In this document: piece after piece, positions 29,501 through 42,227 of the stretch
How the letters are laid out: the number at the start of each line of letters is the position of its first letter
How positions within the stretch are numbered: position 1 is the stretch's first letter
From: Paralichthys olivaceus
Lineage: Eukaryota > Chordata > Actinopteri > Pleuronectiformes > Paralichthyidae
Assembly: GCF_024713975.1 (NCBI RefSeq)
Contig: NC_091098.1
Span: 13,068,316-13,132,315, forward strand
DNA length: 64,000 bases
Direction: 5' to 3'
Made by a program: the position numbers and the translations under genes
Notes under the pieces: model-generated
What the model was told of the DNA's origin: nothing
Database searches by the model: none
Seen by the model: only the letters and a program-made list of their open reading frames with translations

Positions 29501-31396
29501 GTAAGTATGGCCAAGGTACCCTCTGAAGGATTCCTCCACTCTGCCGGCCAAGGTCAGACCTTTTTAGAAACGGACTCTTTTTTTTCCGACCTGAGCTATT
29601 TTCTTTCCTTCCCATCTTTAAATATTCATTCTGCTTTTGCGTGCCGGGCCAGATTTTATGAGCACTATCAGCCATATTTCTCCAAACACACATCTTTATT
29701 TGTTTTTGATTATTTATGCTCCACTCTAACTTTATAACTCACATCCCTAGGAAAACATTGATCCAAGAGGCAAATGAATCTAATTAGGACCTCTTTCTTC
29801 TGTGCTGAATATTGACTTGTTTTGAAAGGTGCCTCTCCATTTCAAGCCAATGTCTCTGGAATCCTCCATCCAAGTCTCTTTAAGGAAAACTCCTAAACGC
29901 TGATGAGATATTTTAGTGCATAAATGCAATCCTGTTCTGATCTATAGTGGCGCCTCCATAATGTATCACGTTAATTGCAGGATGTCATCCGGGCACTAAT
30001 TTCAAGTTCTCGTGAAAATCCAAGGCACCAGTTGTTCTGGCAGTTGTTGAAGGCGTATTGTCTTTTTTTAACCTCATGTCTTATTCTTTAATTTCTCTGT
30101 GCAGGGATGTGAAATATCTGCATTGCATGCTTGTACATCTAGGGCTCTGGGCTCAGCCTGTCAATCCAGTCAACAAGGACAGTGCAGCCGGTGGTGATGT
30201 ACCATTAGTCAGGAATCATCTCAGCTGAGAAGAATCTTTGTTCTTGACACAGAAAACTTGTGTTCTATCTCGATCAGTGAGGAAATGGGGCCTGGCGAAG
30301 TGTGCGTCATCTCGCATTTGTCTTGAGTCGCTGTCCCAAGACACCAGGGCTTGTTCACGGCATTATGCTGCCGGGTTTGGTTGTAAAGCTTCTGCATTTC
30401 GCCCATTTCACACAAACCTGATTCTAAAATATTCTGTCGCATCCCATGTAGTTGATTTCTATTTAAAAACGGTCATGATTATTTTATTTAGCAACATTAA
30501 TGGAAGTACATTTGGGGTGGAGGAGCAGGGGGGTGGCGGGTGAGGCATTTGCAATTCATATTCGCCTGCATGATTACATTAAGAGTATGTTCTGTCATAT
30601 TTGATTAATGTATTGTGTTTTCCTTAAAACAGGATTAAAATATGAAAACCGACAGAAATGAGGCTATTACAAAGAATGATCAATTTTTAATAATCTACTC
30701 AGGGAGGGGAAAATGAAGTGCTGCTCAGAAATGCACAGATCAGGATTCTGCAACATTTTGTAATCAGTGTTCGGCTGCAAAAACAAGCTTTGTTGTAAGG
30801 CACAGACACAATTAACATGAGAGGCTGCCAGGCCGAGCTTTTATGTTATGAAGCATGAATTAGAGATATTACTAAGTGCGGCTGCCAGGTGTACATGTCG
30901 TACCACACTGCATGGCACATTTATGTTCAGCTGCCCAGAATCAGCTTATTTATTAGCATGTTTTTTATGTGTAAAAAAATATTTTTAAAAAGTCTCTTTT
31001 TTCCCAGCCTTGCTCATACTCTTAGTCTATTTACGGTAGAGATCTTTTAAATCTCCCTATAATTTACACAAGCAATCATAAAGTTTAATGCACAGTCTTT
31101 AATTTCAACGGGTGAACGCAAATGAAGACATAAATAATGGAGAAATACAGGCTTAAATACTGGTAGTGCTAAGACTGTTGTGAAAAGAGCTGTAACTGCC
31201 AGTTTCTTATGAGCTCGTGCTACATCATCCATCGTACCTCTCTTTGTTGCATATTCTGAAATATATTTTAAGGAAATTTTTCACAGGAAGACGCTTATCA
31301 TAAACTTCTGGTTGGATTTTTTTAACCTTGTAGAAACATTGTGAGAAAAGCAGCATGACTTCTTTAGTCAATGTCAATGGTCATTTTTGAAACACA
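26511..31396. other. Gene-free DNA with a small tandem duplication
   Basis: No coding exon recognised. Around 27,047-27,115 there are two consecutive short duplications, ATTATTATCATAAAG twice and then GATTATTAGGCAGCA twice. The blocks at 28,000-28,320 and 29,160-29,400 are repeat-free and of balanced composition, and look like candidate conserved non-coding elements, but I cannot test conservation here. Confidence 0.35.
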
Positions 31397-31441
<45 letters not shown>

Positions 31442-31458
31442 TGTGTATGTGTGTGTGT
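31397..31458. repeat. TG microsatellite
   Basis: About 60 bases of nearly pure TG dinucleotides with a few ATG interruptions. The overlapping 151-codon frame that begins near it is driven by the repeat and has no protein resemblance. Confidence 0.95.
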
Positions 31459-34400
31459 AGTGGGAAAAAAAAAATAATAAAAAATGTGGGCCTCCAATTC
31501 CACTGTCAGCCATTTAGCCTGACCATGGGTGACTGTGAATTAAAAAGAGGGGCCTTTATGTGCGACCCTGCAGCACAAAAGGCTACACCCATAACTTATA
31601 GCGACAGGGAGGCCATTAGACGCCTCTGCCGGCCACCTTTACATAATATGGTGTGTGTGTGTGGACTAATCACTGAGCCGAGGAGTCAAACTGCTTTGCG
31701 TTTACACTGTACGTATGCAGGGAAAACAAGGTGGGACCCAGAAATTCAAGAACATCGAGATGTTCTGTGCTGTTACCAACATTTTTCAAGAAAAATCCCT
31801 GGAAAAGATAAAAGTCTGCAAATCCTCTGTCAACTTTCATAGTATGAGATCAATTGACCCATTGTGTGTGTTTGTATGTGAATGGAAGCCTGTGTCTCTA
31901 ATACAAATCAAATCCATATGGCCTCCTGAAATACAGGGATGAATCAAAATGCCAATTTTTAATGCTGAAGTAGTGTTTTTTTGTTTTTTTTAAGGGGTGA
32001 GTAAAGACAACAAAGTTTGTTCAGGGAACCAAAACCACATGGGCCGGGGCGATGACGCTTACAGAGGAAGTTCCAACAACAAACTATTAGCAGCTGTTTA
32101 TATGGCAGAGTGTGAAGCCCATATGAGCCACACTCTAATCGCTTTGTAAATGACTCTTATTCAAATCCATATAGATCCTTCTTTGTTTTTTTACTTTTTG
32201 ATTCTTTCATTTATTTCCTCTTATTTTTAATGACTCTATTTATATTTTTTCGCATTAAACCAATAAAAAAGCAGTAACCACTGTGAGAAAATTGAATTGT
32301 TGTGATAATGCCATCCTGATTCTAATCTTTCAAATAAAGTGGAACACAAGTGCTTATCTAAAACAGTTAGACTCACTATAAAGTTGCTACTTGTCCAGAA
32401 ATCAGGTAAATGATACTGTGTGTATCCTGCTTAAAAAGGATTTGCGAACCATTTGGCCTGACTGCTCTTCATATTACCTTAATGTCTCCCAAAAGGCCAC
32501 AGCCTAGGATGAATTATTGATAGCCATCATATGGATCGCACACTGTGGCTCCACATGCCTATTAGAGGGTTTTGTTCATTCATTTACGCCAGCTTGGACT
32601 GCTGCCTCGAACAACGCATCACTCTTCTTCTTTTACTTTTATCCATTAGCTGTTAACAATAACTGACTTTATGCAGGTTGCTGAGTTTCCAGCAAACAGT
32701 GAAAACAAAGTAACATCATGTGGGGATCATTTGCACGCCCTGTGGTGCGCTCAGATTCTACTTCACCGCCCGTAATTTGACCTTTGACGTCTCTGGTTAG
32801 CCGACAGTCCATTTAGGCTCGTCTGCTTTTCTGCATGGAAATTGGAAAAGGAGAGACAACACTTTCTGGTGAAACGATAGTCGGAATGATAATTGCTAAG
32901 TTTAAAAAACAGAAATCTAATTGTGCGGATCCCCCCGGGGACTAATATTGGACTATCTTATAAAAGGCCCACAGTATCCCAGCAATGATTTATTGCTGAA
33001 TTCCAGTCATTTTCAATACATTATAGTTTCCAAATTGTGTTTAAATTGAGTGTAGAGGAGAAAAGGCCATTAGGAGATGCAGAAATGAAGATTATATTTA
33101 AATATTCATGCACTCGGTACCTTATTATTGAATCTGTACACTAACAAAATCAATATTAAGTGCAGTTTGACATAAATTTATTTATGAATTTCGACTTTCT
33201 AAGTACTTGCATTTTTTCACTCAAAAAAGGATGAGTATAATGCTGTAATGATATCAAAACAGAGTGTCAGGGTGCATTAGTCTGGGAGTTTATGAACCCG
33301 CACATAAAAACTCAGGAGCGTCCCTGTAGAAGTGCTTACTAGGCAGAAATGTCGCTTTTTACAAACATCAGTCATTTTACAGGCCTGTATCACAGGGCGC
33401 TCCTCGGCTGTGGGTGATAGTTAGAGAAAGATGCAGTCATCTTGTTTGTCCTAAATGAGATCTTTGCAGTAAGCCGACTTGTATTAAGGCCTGCGAGTGG
33501 GACTGTGTAACATTTAATTAAAATGGATGTCTCTCGTTGTGCCTAACCTGTCCCCCTAACTCCGTCTTGTTTCCAGGCCACGTCTTTGTTTAGACAACAG
33601 CCCAATGTGACACTTATGACACAAGGACGCCGTGGTTCAGAGGATTTTCTCGTCGCATGAGTCTTAATAGAGCGGCATGAAATAACATGTGATTGGCTGT
33701 CCCTCGCTGAAAGCCTCAAGGAGAATTATAAATATACTACCAGTAATAAAATATCTATGTTGTTTTGCTTTTATATTGTATTTTGTTAGTGAGAACGCAG
33801 GAATGACAAAGTTTCTCATTTGTGTCAGATTTGCCTCGAGCACACGTGGAGGAATACTTTTAAAATGCAATGAATTTCCGCAAGTTTTTAAAACAATTCC
33901 TCATCCCATTGTTTTTTTTATAGAAATGTGAGCGAAGTTAAAAGGCTCTTTATTGGAGGAGCCACATCTCTGGACACAAGATGATGCCATAAAAGCAGGA
34001 AGGCATGAAAAAGCAAAACATCAATCTAAACTAAGAGGGGGAAGCAATAAATCAGAGAATCATAGCCTTCAGCCCCGCCTTTAAAATCATTTAAACAGAT
34101 TCAAAAAGCCTGATTCTACTTCAGTCTGTCTGTAAGCACCCTTATAAAGCCTTTATGTGCCGTACACACGGAGGATAAAACCACAAAACCTTATTGAGAG
34201 ACGGAAAAACGATGCCCCTCTACTGGGAAGTGGATGCTTTAAACACGGGTATCGGTATCAGGATCACAGAGCGGAGATGAGTAAATAAGGATCAAGGAAG
34301 TCTTCCATCCAAAGTTCCTCTGATATGTTTTACAAACCTTTTCAGGTCTCTGTCTCAGCATTGAGGTCCGCTCACATCCAGAGTTAGAGGATCTGTATGA

Positions 34401-36160
34401 GCTTATCAGATGCCAAGTACATCTTCATCATTATAATTTCCTTATATCAGCTGTTCTGCTTCAACTCACTGCCAGGGGTGGGCAAGGCCTGCTTTTAAGA
34501 TTATATATATATTTACATAGAACTATTTCTTTTCTTTTGTTTCTCTAACCATTACTGAGAAATACAAATAACATTTTAATTGTTTTGAGTATAAGAATTC
34601 ATCTAAAAAGTAATTTGTGAAATAATTCCCATTCATTCCAGATGAAGCATCAGAAACATATGACCTCATAAAAGTCCATGCCCTTTTTTCTTTTTTTGAA
34701 ACTTATCTCTGAGCTGACAGATAGTGCTGGCAAACATGTGTTGAGGAAACGGAAACTCCAATACACTCTCTGTCTCAGTGCCTTTTGTAACTCCAGAGGA
34801 GAGATGAAAAAAAACCTTTGGTGTCATCTGATAAAGAATTTGACAGATGTCCAACAAAATATTAGGAAAGAGAAGTGAGCTTTGTAAAGAACTACGTTTT
34901 TAAAATCATTGCCATTTCCTCTTCTCGTATGACAACTTCAAATTCATGTTTCCATCAAAAATTATCAGTGAAGCCATTTTTTAAGTCGAACTGTGGACTA
35001 CTGTGAGATACTGTATTTTCATTTTACTTCATGAGTGACTTTGTAATGTGACATTATGTAAACAGTGAAAACATGTCGAATTTACCAGGTAATCTGAGTA
35101 TATTAATGATATAATATATTTAAAGTTTTATTTCCTTGAAGCAAGTCCAAATGAGATTTTTGAACTTTTCCAATCTCAAACTTTTATAATTGAAGCAAAC
35201 AAGTAGATTCAAATTTCTCGATTCAATTAAAACTTTTCTTGATTTTTTATTGTTTTATTCTTCTTTTGTCATTCTCATACTTTTTGAAATAAGTATTGGA
35301 GAATTTGTCAATTATACTAAATTAACATTTATTATTGCTACTTTTACTTAAATAGCGAGTCTTAATACTTATTCCACCACCACCGGGAAATTATCCTAAT
35401 AGATTTTATTGCATGTCAATATATGTGTTTTCAAATTTAGTCAACACAATGTCCCTTCCACACTGATGTAGGTCTTTGAGTAAAGAGTATATCTTGGATT
35501 GGGTTCAAGAATTGGTCATGAGTTAAAGAAACAGACATAGAAATAATGAACTTCCTGTAAAAGTATGTAAAAAATATGTAGAGGATGCAGGTTGGCAGAT
35601 GTTTTGTAGCTCAGGTGTGCGTAGCTGGGATACACACAGAGATTGTATCTTTTGTTTTTCAGGCATTTACACACAGGAAGAAGCTGATTTATTGAGGGAC
35701 TGGAAACACATGTGAATTCACTTAATAGTGCACATTCAAATGCTGTTAGGATCCATTAAAAAGCAATGAGGGTTGTGTCACTATCAGCGGCAAAAAACAT
35801 TTTAAGAAAAATATCTCAGAGAATAAAACCCAGTGTTAAATAAAGTGTGGAACAGAGCTCAGTATGTTAAATGTGTTTGACAAAAAAATGGCTGTTATCT
35901 AGTTTGCCACAGATCCTAGGAAAATAAAATCTGATAATAAGGCAATAACTGTGTAGCTTAACCCGAAAAGTGCTAATTGTTAATGAGGGAAGAATATTTT
36001 CAGAGCAGCTGTAGCAGCTTATTATCAGCCAGGGGAAACTGTTTAGAGGGAAACACATTCAGTTCACAGCCAAAATCTCATTCATGTTTTTTGCCTCTTA
36101 TTCAGGCGAATAAGTGATATTGTATAATTAATATTCTATAATTGAGACATTTTGAATTAA

Positions 36161-36161
<1 letters not shown>
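31459..36161. other. Gene-free DNA with an enhancer-like block at 32.7-33.1 kb
   Basis: No exon is recognised. The block 32,700-33,125 is free of simple repeats and dense in plausible transcription-factor motifs. One is TGACCTTTGACG at 32,778-32,788, close to a direct-repeat-1 nuclear-receptor site (COUP-TF or HNF4 type). Others are ATTATTGAAT-like and TTTAAATATTCATG stretches. Enhancer function is inference. Confidence 0.3.

Positions 36162-36162
<1 letters not shown>

Positions 36163-36217
<55 letters not shown>
36163..36217. repeat. GT microsatellite
   Basis: About 27 uninterrupted GT units ending in GGGG. Transcribed in the plus direction this would be a UG repeat, the preferred ligand of TDP-43, but no transcript is evident here. 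Confidence 0.95.
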
Positions 36218-36219
<2 letters not shown>

Positions 36220-39200
36220 GAAATGTTTGTCATTGGTCCCTATGTGTCCTCTGTCTGTTTCAACCCCTCAGTCCTCTTTCATCCCTGTTCACCCAAGAAA
36301 TGGAATCATAAAAACCATTCATGCTAAATGAAAAAGGGCATCATAAAGCTGCATTACACTGGAGTACACTCCTCTGCACCTTCCATCCTTATCAATATCA
36401 CCCTTCGTCTCTGCATGCATCTCTCTCCCCACCCCTCCTCTTGAAACAAAGCATAAAAGCCTTAGAAAGAGGCACAATCTGTCATTCCTGTAATATAAGA
36501 TAAAGTCTTTAAAAGCTGAAGGTCTACGTGTTTTTTTCTCTCCCCCTTCAAGCTCGCAGTCTTTAACACTGCTCCTCTGGATTAGACGCAAAAGGAACTA
36601 TATATTATTTGCAGAAGAGCTTAGTGAGCAGAGTTGAAGCCTATACATATAAGTCAATTTATATTAGATTTTCCATACATGCATTTTCTTGTTACCGTCA
36701 ATATGCAAAAAAGGTACTTACTAACAAATAATGCATAATGTACTGGAGGCAGGGCATCAATAACCGCATTTGAGCCTTAAAAGAAAATGCAAAAAGGCGG
36801 AGCATAAAGACGGGGGCCATATAAAATAAACAACACATTAAACAGGAAAACGTCAAAAATATAAAGATGGCTCTTTGCTCGGGAGACAGCGAGTCATTTA
36901 TCTTGGAGGAGGAAGAGGAAATAAAAAGCTTCCATCTCCGAGCTCCTGTGTATTTCATTTACTAACAAAGTCAGGTTATCTGTTTACAGGCGAGGCTCTT
37001 CCTCCCGCCAAACCCCCACCCTGCGTCAGAGAGACCGGAAGAAAAGGGCGACGGACACGAAATGAGGGAAGCAGCTACATCTCTCCTCATCTTAACTTAC
37101 ACTTTTCATTTAGAAACAGAAAAACAAAATGTTTTCAGTGAAGGTTATCGTCCTTTCAGGGCTGATTACGTAACGAGACACGGTTTGATGGTGACAAACA
37201 AAAGAGGCTTTCTTCCGTTTAAGATCAATGGAGGAAAAAACAGTAGTTACTTAAGGCAGCAGTTTGGGAAAGCGCTCCCGAGTACAGAACCTGTCAATGT
37301 ACACCTCCTTCGGGCACATCGGTACACCACATAACACATGTTCCTCTCTGCTGGCTGGCTCAGAGTGGAGAGGATGCTGTGTAGTTTTGTGGTGAGGTGT
37401 ACTGTTGCTTCTGTTGCATTTTCTCCCACTGGTTTGACATTCAAGATCGCTCAATTATGTATGAACGGCAAGCAATATCCTTTACCATCAGGCCCCAATG
37501 TAACATATTTCATTTTCAAGGGCTGCAGCGCACAATCAGACCCTCTGTGTAATTACGACTTATTAAAAATGATTCCAAATTATCAGCGGATCTGTGGGTT
37601 GGTGTCTGGGTCCAAACCGAGAGCTGTTGCACTATATTACTCGTCGAATAAAGAATCCCACGGGCGGATGCTCTGTCGGAAAAGATCCCTGTCCTTAGAT
37701 CACTGAACACTACAAATTAATTAAAGGAAAATCACAACCATCATTGAATTTGTAAACATATATATAATGTGACAGGAAGCACCTTTGGATGCAGTTTTTT
37801 TTTCCTGCTCTCCTGAAATGAGTGGCTTTTGGGAATAAGCATTATTGGAAAGGCACCCTCGATGACTTGTTGCAGTTCACTTTAAGCACTTTCGTGACTA
37901 GTTTTCACTCCCGATGCACAGTCTCATAATGAGAAAACACAGTTCAGCAGAGAAAAGACATCTCAAACAGCATGTTTACCCTTCACACAACATGGAGGAA
38001 TTAAAAATGGATGAGCACCCCATCCATTATTTCAACCTCCAAATGGCAAAATCTGTATAAAGCTCTGAGTATCCGTCTGGATGAAAATAAATAAATCAAA
38101 TATGCACTTCAGCATTTCCTGCTCTTTTTCTGCGCAGGATAGTGTCGTGTTTGTGGAGGGGCACATCCTGCTCTTGAAAACATGATGAGCTTTCTAAACG
38201 TATATAAATAAATCAGGAGTTTTCAATTAGCCTTCGCATCTTTTCTGTTAATTCAAATGATTTTGTCACTTTTCCGGGGCAGTGCATATAATATTTAGAC
38301 TGCTCTCATACTCCGCGCAGCCCCATTCTCCCTGATGAATTTTCTCTATCTGAAGTATTCTAATTTGTGAACACAGTGGTGTCAGATGTGATTTTGCTGT
38401 AAAGCCACTAATTATATGCAGCATCAATGCAATGTGGGGAAAACGTTAAAAATTTAGCATCACAAGACAACTGGAAAAATGCGTGCTGAAACAAGGAAAA
38501 GAAGCACTAACATTCACAGTTTTTCAATGAATAATACATGTTTTTCTTTTTTCTCTTTTCCTGCTTCACAAGAACTCGTCCAGACCGGCTTCAGTGTCAC
38601 TCGCATCTTTTACCTTAAAGAAAAAAAAAGATGTTTATGACTTTTCACATGCAGCAGTGCGGTTTGCTTCCACTCATTAAGGGGATTGTTGACTGCATGA
38701 GGCATTGTTCTATAGGCTGATTTCATTAGCAGCCTGTGTGTACAGAGGTGGAAAGACAATCGGAGAAGAGGAGAAAAGAGTCATGAGTCAAGATTATAAT
38801 GTGCACAATTCATACTCATCTGCACATGTGGAATTCTGCTGGGTGGTTTTTCTCCATCTGCACGAAAACAAGCGTTTTAAAAAGTGCTGGAAAGTTCAGA
38901 TCTTTTCACACCTGTGAAGACAAACGTTATTTCAAAAGATTGAGAGCATTTGCTGCATTTCTCTTTGCAGCAGAACAAAGATATAGACATGATGACTTGG
39001 CTTTGTAATCACCGCACCAACTGTATTTGCAAATAGAAAAGTGGGAGAGTCTGAGTTTTATTGCGTCTCTCCACTCGCTCACCAACCGGCAGCCCTGTGC
39101 ACTATATAAAGGTGCAAAGGAGGTAGATAAACTGTTGGTGCATCAAGTCGACAGCGGCGAACATGACCTGCCCCCTGAACTCTGTTAACCAAGACAGACA

Positions 39201-42196
39201 TAGAGGTTCATCGCTGCACCGCCAAACAACTTTGCCTCATTTTGAAGGTATTTTTCATCGCTCCCTTTACACAGTAATTATATTCCAAATCATTATGTGT
39301 TGTAAAGTCTATTGACCCCTAGTAAACTTATATTTACCAAGCTGGAACAGTTAATGAAATAGTCTTTTAATTAGCACTCCTCTAAAGGGTGGAACATCTG
39401 AGAGGGGCTCTCTGTTTTGTTTTGGCTTTGTGGTTGACTGAAGGGTGCAGATCCGCTGTTCAGAAAAAATATACTAATATCTTAATTAAGACATGCCTCT
39501 TAACTGTTTACGGTCAATGTCGACGCCATAGTTTGCACCTCTGTTCCGCGGGGCGGCACCTGCAGCACAGGGATATTCACCGCGCCCATGAATCAATAAA
39601 ACAATATCATAATTTCTTCTTTTGTTGTTTTGTTTTTTGTTTTAAGGCTGGGTCGTTTTTCAAGCTTGACTGATTGAAAGTGGTCTCCCTACTCAAGGTA
39701 ACAACTGGAGAGGGGGTGAGAGGGTTCTTTGCTGCTTGTATAATGCAGTCTTTGGCAGGCTCTCTCTTTGTATTAGATACATTAGGACGGAAATGTGCAG
39801 TAACTTAAAAATGCTCATGTGAAAAAACATGGAATGTATTAAATTAATGGTCTCTTTTGCCTCAGGGCAGTAATGAAAAGGGACCCCCAATGAGTTCATT
39901 TTTCACGGCTTTGGTTATGCATTCAACACTCTAATTGAATTTCAATGTAAGTTTTAGAAAGTCTTTATTACAGTGACTCTTGATGTAAATTACATGTGAT
40001 CTATCGTGGGACTTTGGCCCATTAAGTAATTTAATTGTGACATGCACTTTCCACACACCTCACGCTTTCATGCCTATTCCCCTTCATCCAGATTGTCAGT
40101 TTCCTCTGTTATTGGTGCTGTTTAAATGTGGATTGAGGAAAGTATTCTGCGTGTACTTTCATGAGAACAGATCCTTAAAAAGGAGCTATTGCTCGTCTCC
40201 CCCATGCTAAGTGAGGGGACAGCCCCCGACAGCTAAAGTACACAGGAGTATTCGCGGGTCACAAGGATTTTGCATGATGTTCGCAGATGAATGCACAGTG
40301 CACATTTTATTTGGAAAAGCAGATTATTAGATTTAGCCTGTGAAGAGGAAAAATAAAGCGTTGAGAGCGAATAAAATGTATTACATTTTGCAAATGCTGC
40401 ACAAGAGAAGCCATTTTCAAATTTAACCTGAATAACTTTAATGGGCAAAAAACAACAACATGTAAAACAAGCAGATGTACAAAAAATATAACACAAACAA
40501 TATCTTTACTGATATTTATGAGTTTGATTTCTGTTTCAGACACCGTGAACTGTCTCTTCAGACCTGACGCCTGAAATGCAACCTGCAGGGCGTCACTTTT
40601 CTCTGTCTCCATCTAGTGTCACCGCCTGCACAGACCTTCAGACGTACAGAACATAAATAGAAAACCTTCACCCCCCTTTTCCTTTAACATTAAAGAACAA
40701 AAAGTTTTGGAAAAAGAACATGCACCAACGCTAAGAAGACGGAAATGTTAATCACAAACAGTATGTTTTTCATCAATAGCACAGCTGTGTGTGGCCACAC
40801 GTGTGAAAGTGCATGAGCCGTCTGCAACACAGAGACTGAATTGACCTGATCATTAGAGGGGGGAAGAGGCTTGACCTCATATTTCCTCTGTTGTTTGGTC
40901 AGGAAAAGGACGTTATTGTAAAAGCCCTGTAAAGATAAATAACCTCACCGTTTCCATGGCAAAGGCAGAAACAGTGGCCACCGAAGACAAAAGAGCAGAA
41001 GACAATAAATCCAACGCTGTCAATTTTGTTTAGTTTTCAGAGTGTTTTTCAGGGAAATATGGTTTCAAAATAAGCTCCTACGTCTATTTTTCCATGGAGA
41101 AAGGGAAATCGGATCAGTTTTTTCTCTGCTTTTTCTGAACAGGCCACAGTTTCATCTTGTATATTATTTTCCAGGCCACGCCATCCTGATTGGTAATAGG
41201 AATATCTGACACCACATTTTGCCTTTGGATCAGGAAACCTCTTGTACAGCTGTATACATGTTTTTATAGCCTTTGAAAGAAAGGGTATTGTTTTAAAATT
41301 CCTAAGAATGCTTTGTCCAGCCTTCAAATTTAAGTGGAAAACCATCCCGGGAACTATTTTTTTCACAGGCTAAATAAACAATCATGAGTGGACATGCATC
41401 TTTGAGTTCAGCTGAAGTTCATCTCAATAGAATCCAAGGTCGGACATCAAGTTTTCTGATCATACAATATTAACACAAGAAAGGAACTCAGGACTTTTTT
41501 CAGATTAAAAGCTTCAGGTTTAACTCTTTCATTCAAAGCATTTTTTTTCTGTCATTGCCCGCTTCGCCTCCATGGCCGCCGCCCGCTCTGTCCCCCCCAA
41601 CATCGCCAGGGGAAGCGAGCCTCATCAGAAGCGAGGCGTGATGAGCAGCGGCCTTATCACTCCAATACAAGAGCAAACACAGGAGTCTTTACAGCACGTC
41701 GTCTCAGGAAGCAGCGCACGGCGAGATTACTGCCCTTTAAGAAGCCCTAAGATACGACCAATCCCAAGTAGTGTTTTATCTTGACAGTTTGCAGTGCTTT
41801 GTTTGCCTTTTCTGTGAAGCCCGGGTATAAAAAGAGCAGCCGCTGTAAGCTGTGTCTGATTAGGATCTAATTGTTAACAGTCGCCGTGCCGTTTTTATTA
41901 TCAGCCATACATGCAGTATAGGTAGAGGCCTTCTCGGTGTTATGGAGGACTCTTCCCTCACTGCTCCCGCGTGTTACTCAAGTGCTAGTTAGCACTGAGG
42001 TGGCAGGAGAGGAGCCCCTAGCTCGTCGACATCAACAACAACAACAAAAACAACATCAACAAACAGGAATTGATGGCGAGTGTTTATTATCTGGTTTAAT
42101 TGCTCCTCATCTGGAGGATCTGACAGTTGCGGTTAATGAGAGAGGGAGAGGAGGCACGTGCAGTTGGCAGCGAGCTTCATAGCATGCGACGTGCAT

Positions 42197-42227
<31 letters not shown>

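Noticed and set aside
31387..31842. 151-codon plus-strand open frame
   Set aside because: The N-terminal Cys/Val repeat is a translated TG microsatellite and the remainder resembles no family.
37338..37706. 122-codon plus-strand open frame
   Set aside because: No recognisable domain, no supporting promoter or splice signals, and an opposite-strand frame overlaps it.
39389..39673. Signal-peptide-like frame (EHLRGALCFVLALWL)
   Set aside because: It begins with GTG, not ATG, and has no clear acceptor. The hydrophobic stretch is followed by low-complexity Phe/Cys codons from T-rich DNA.
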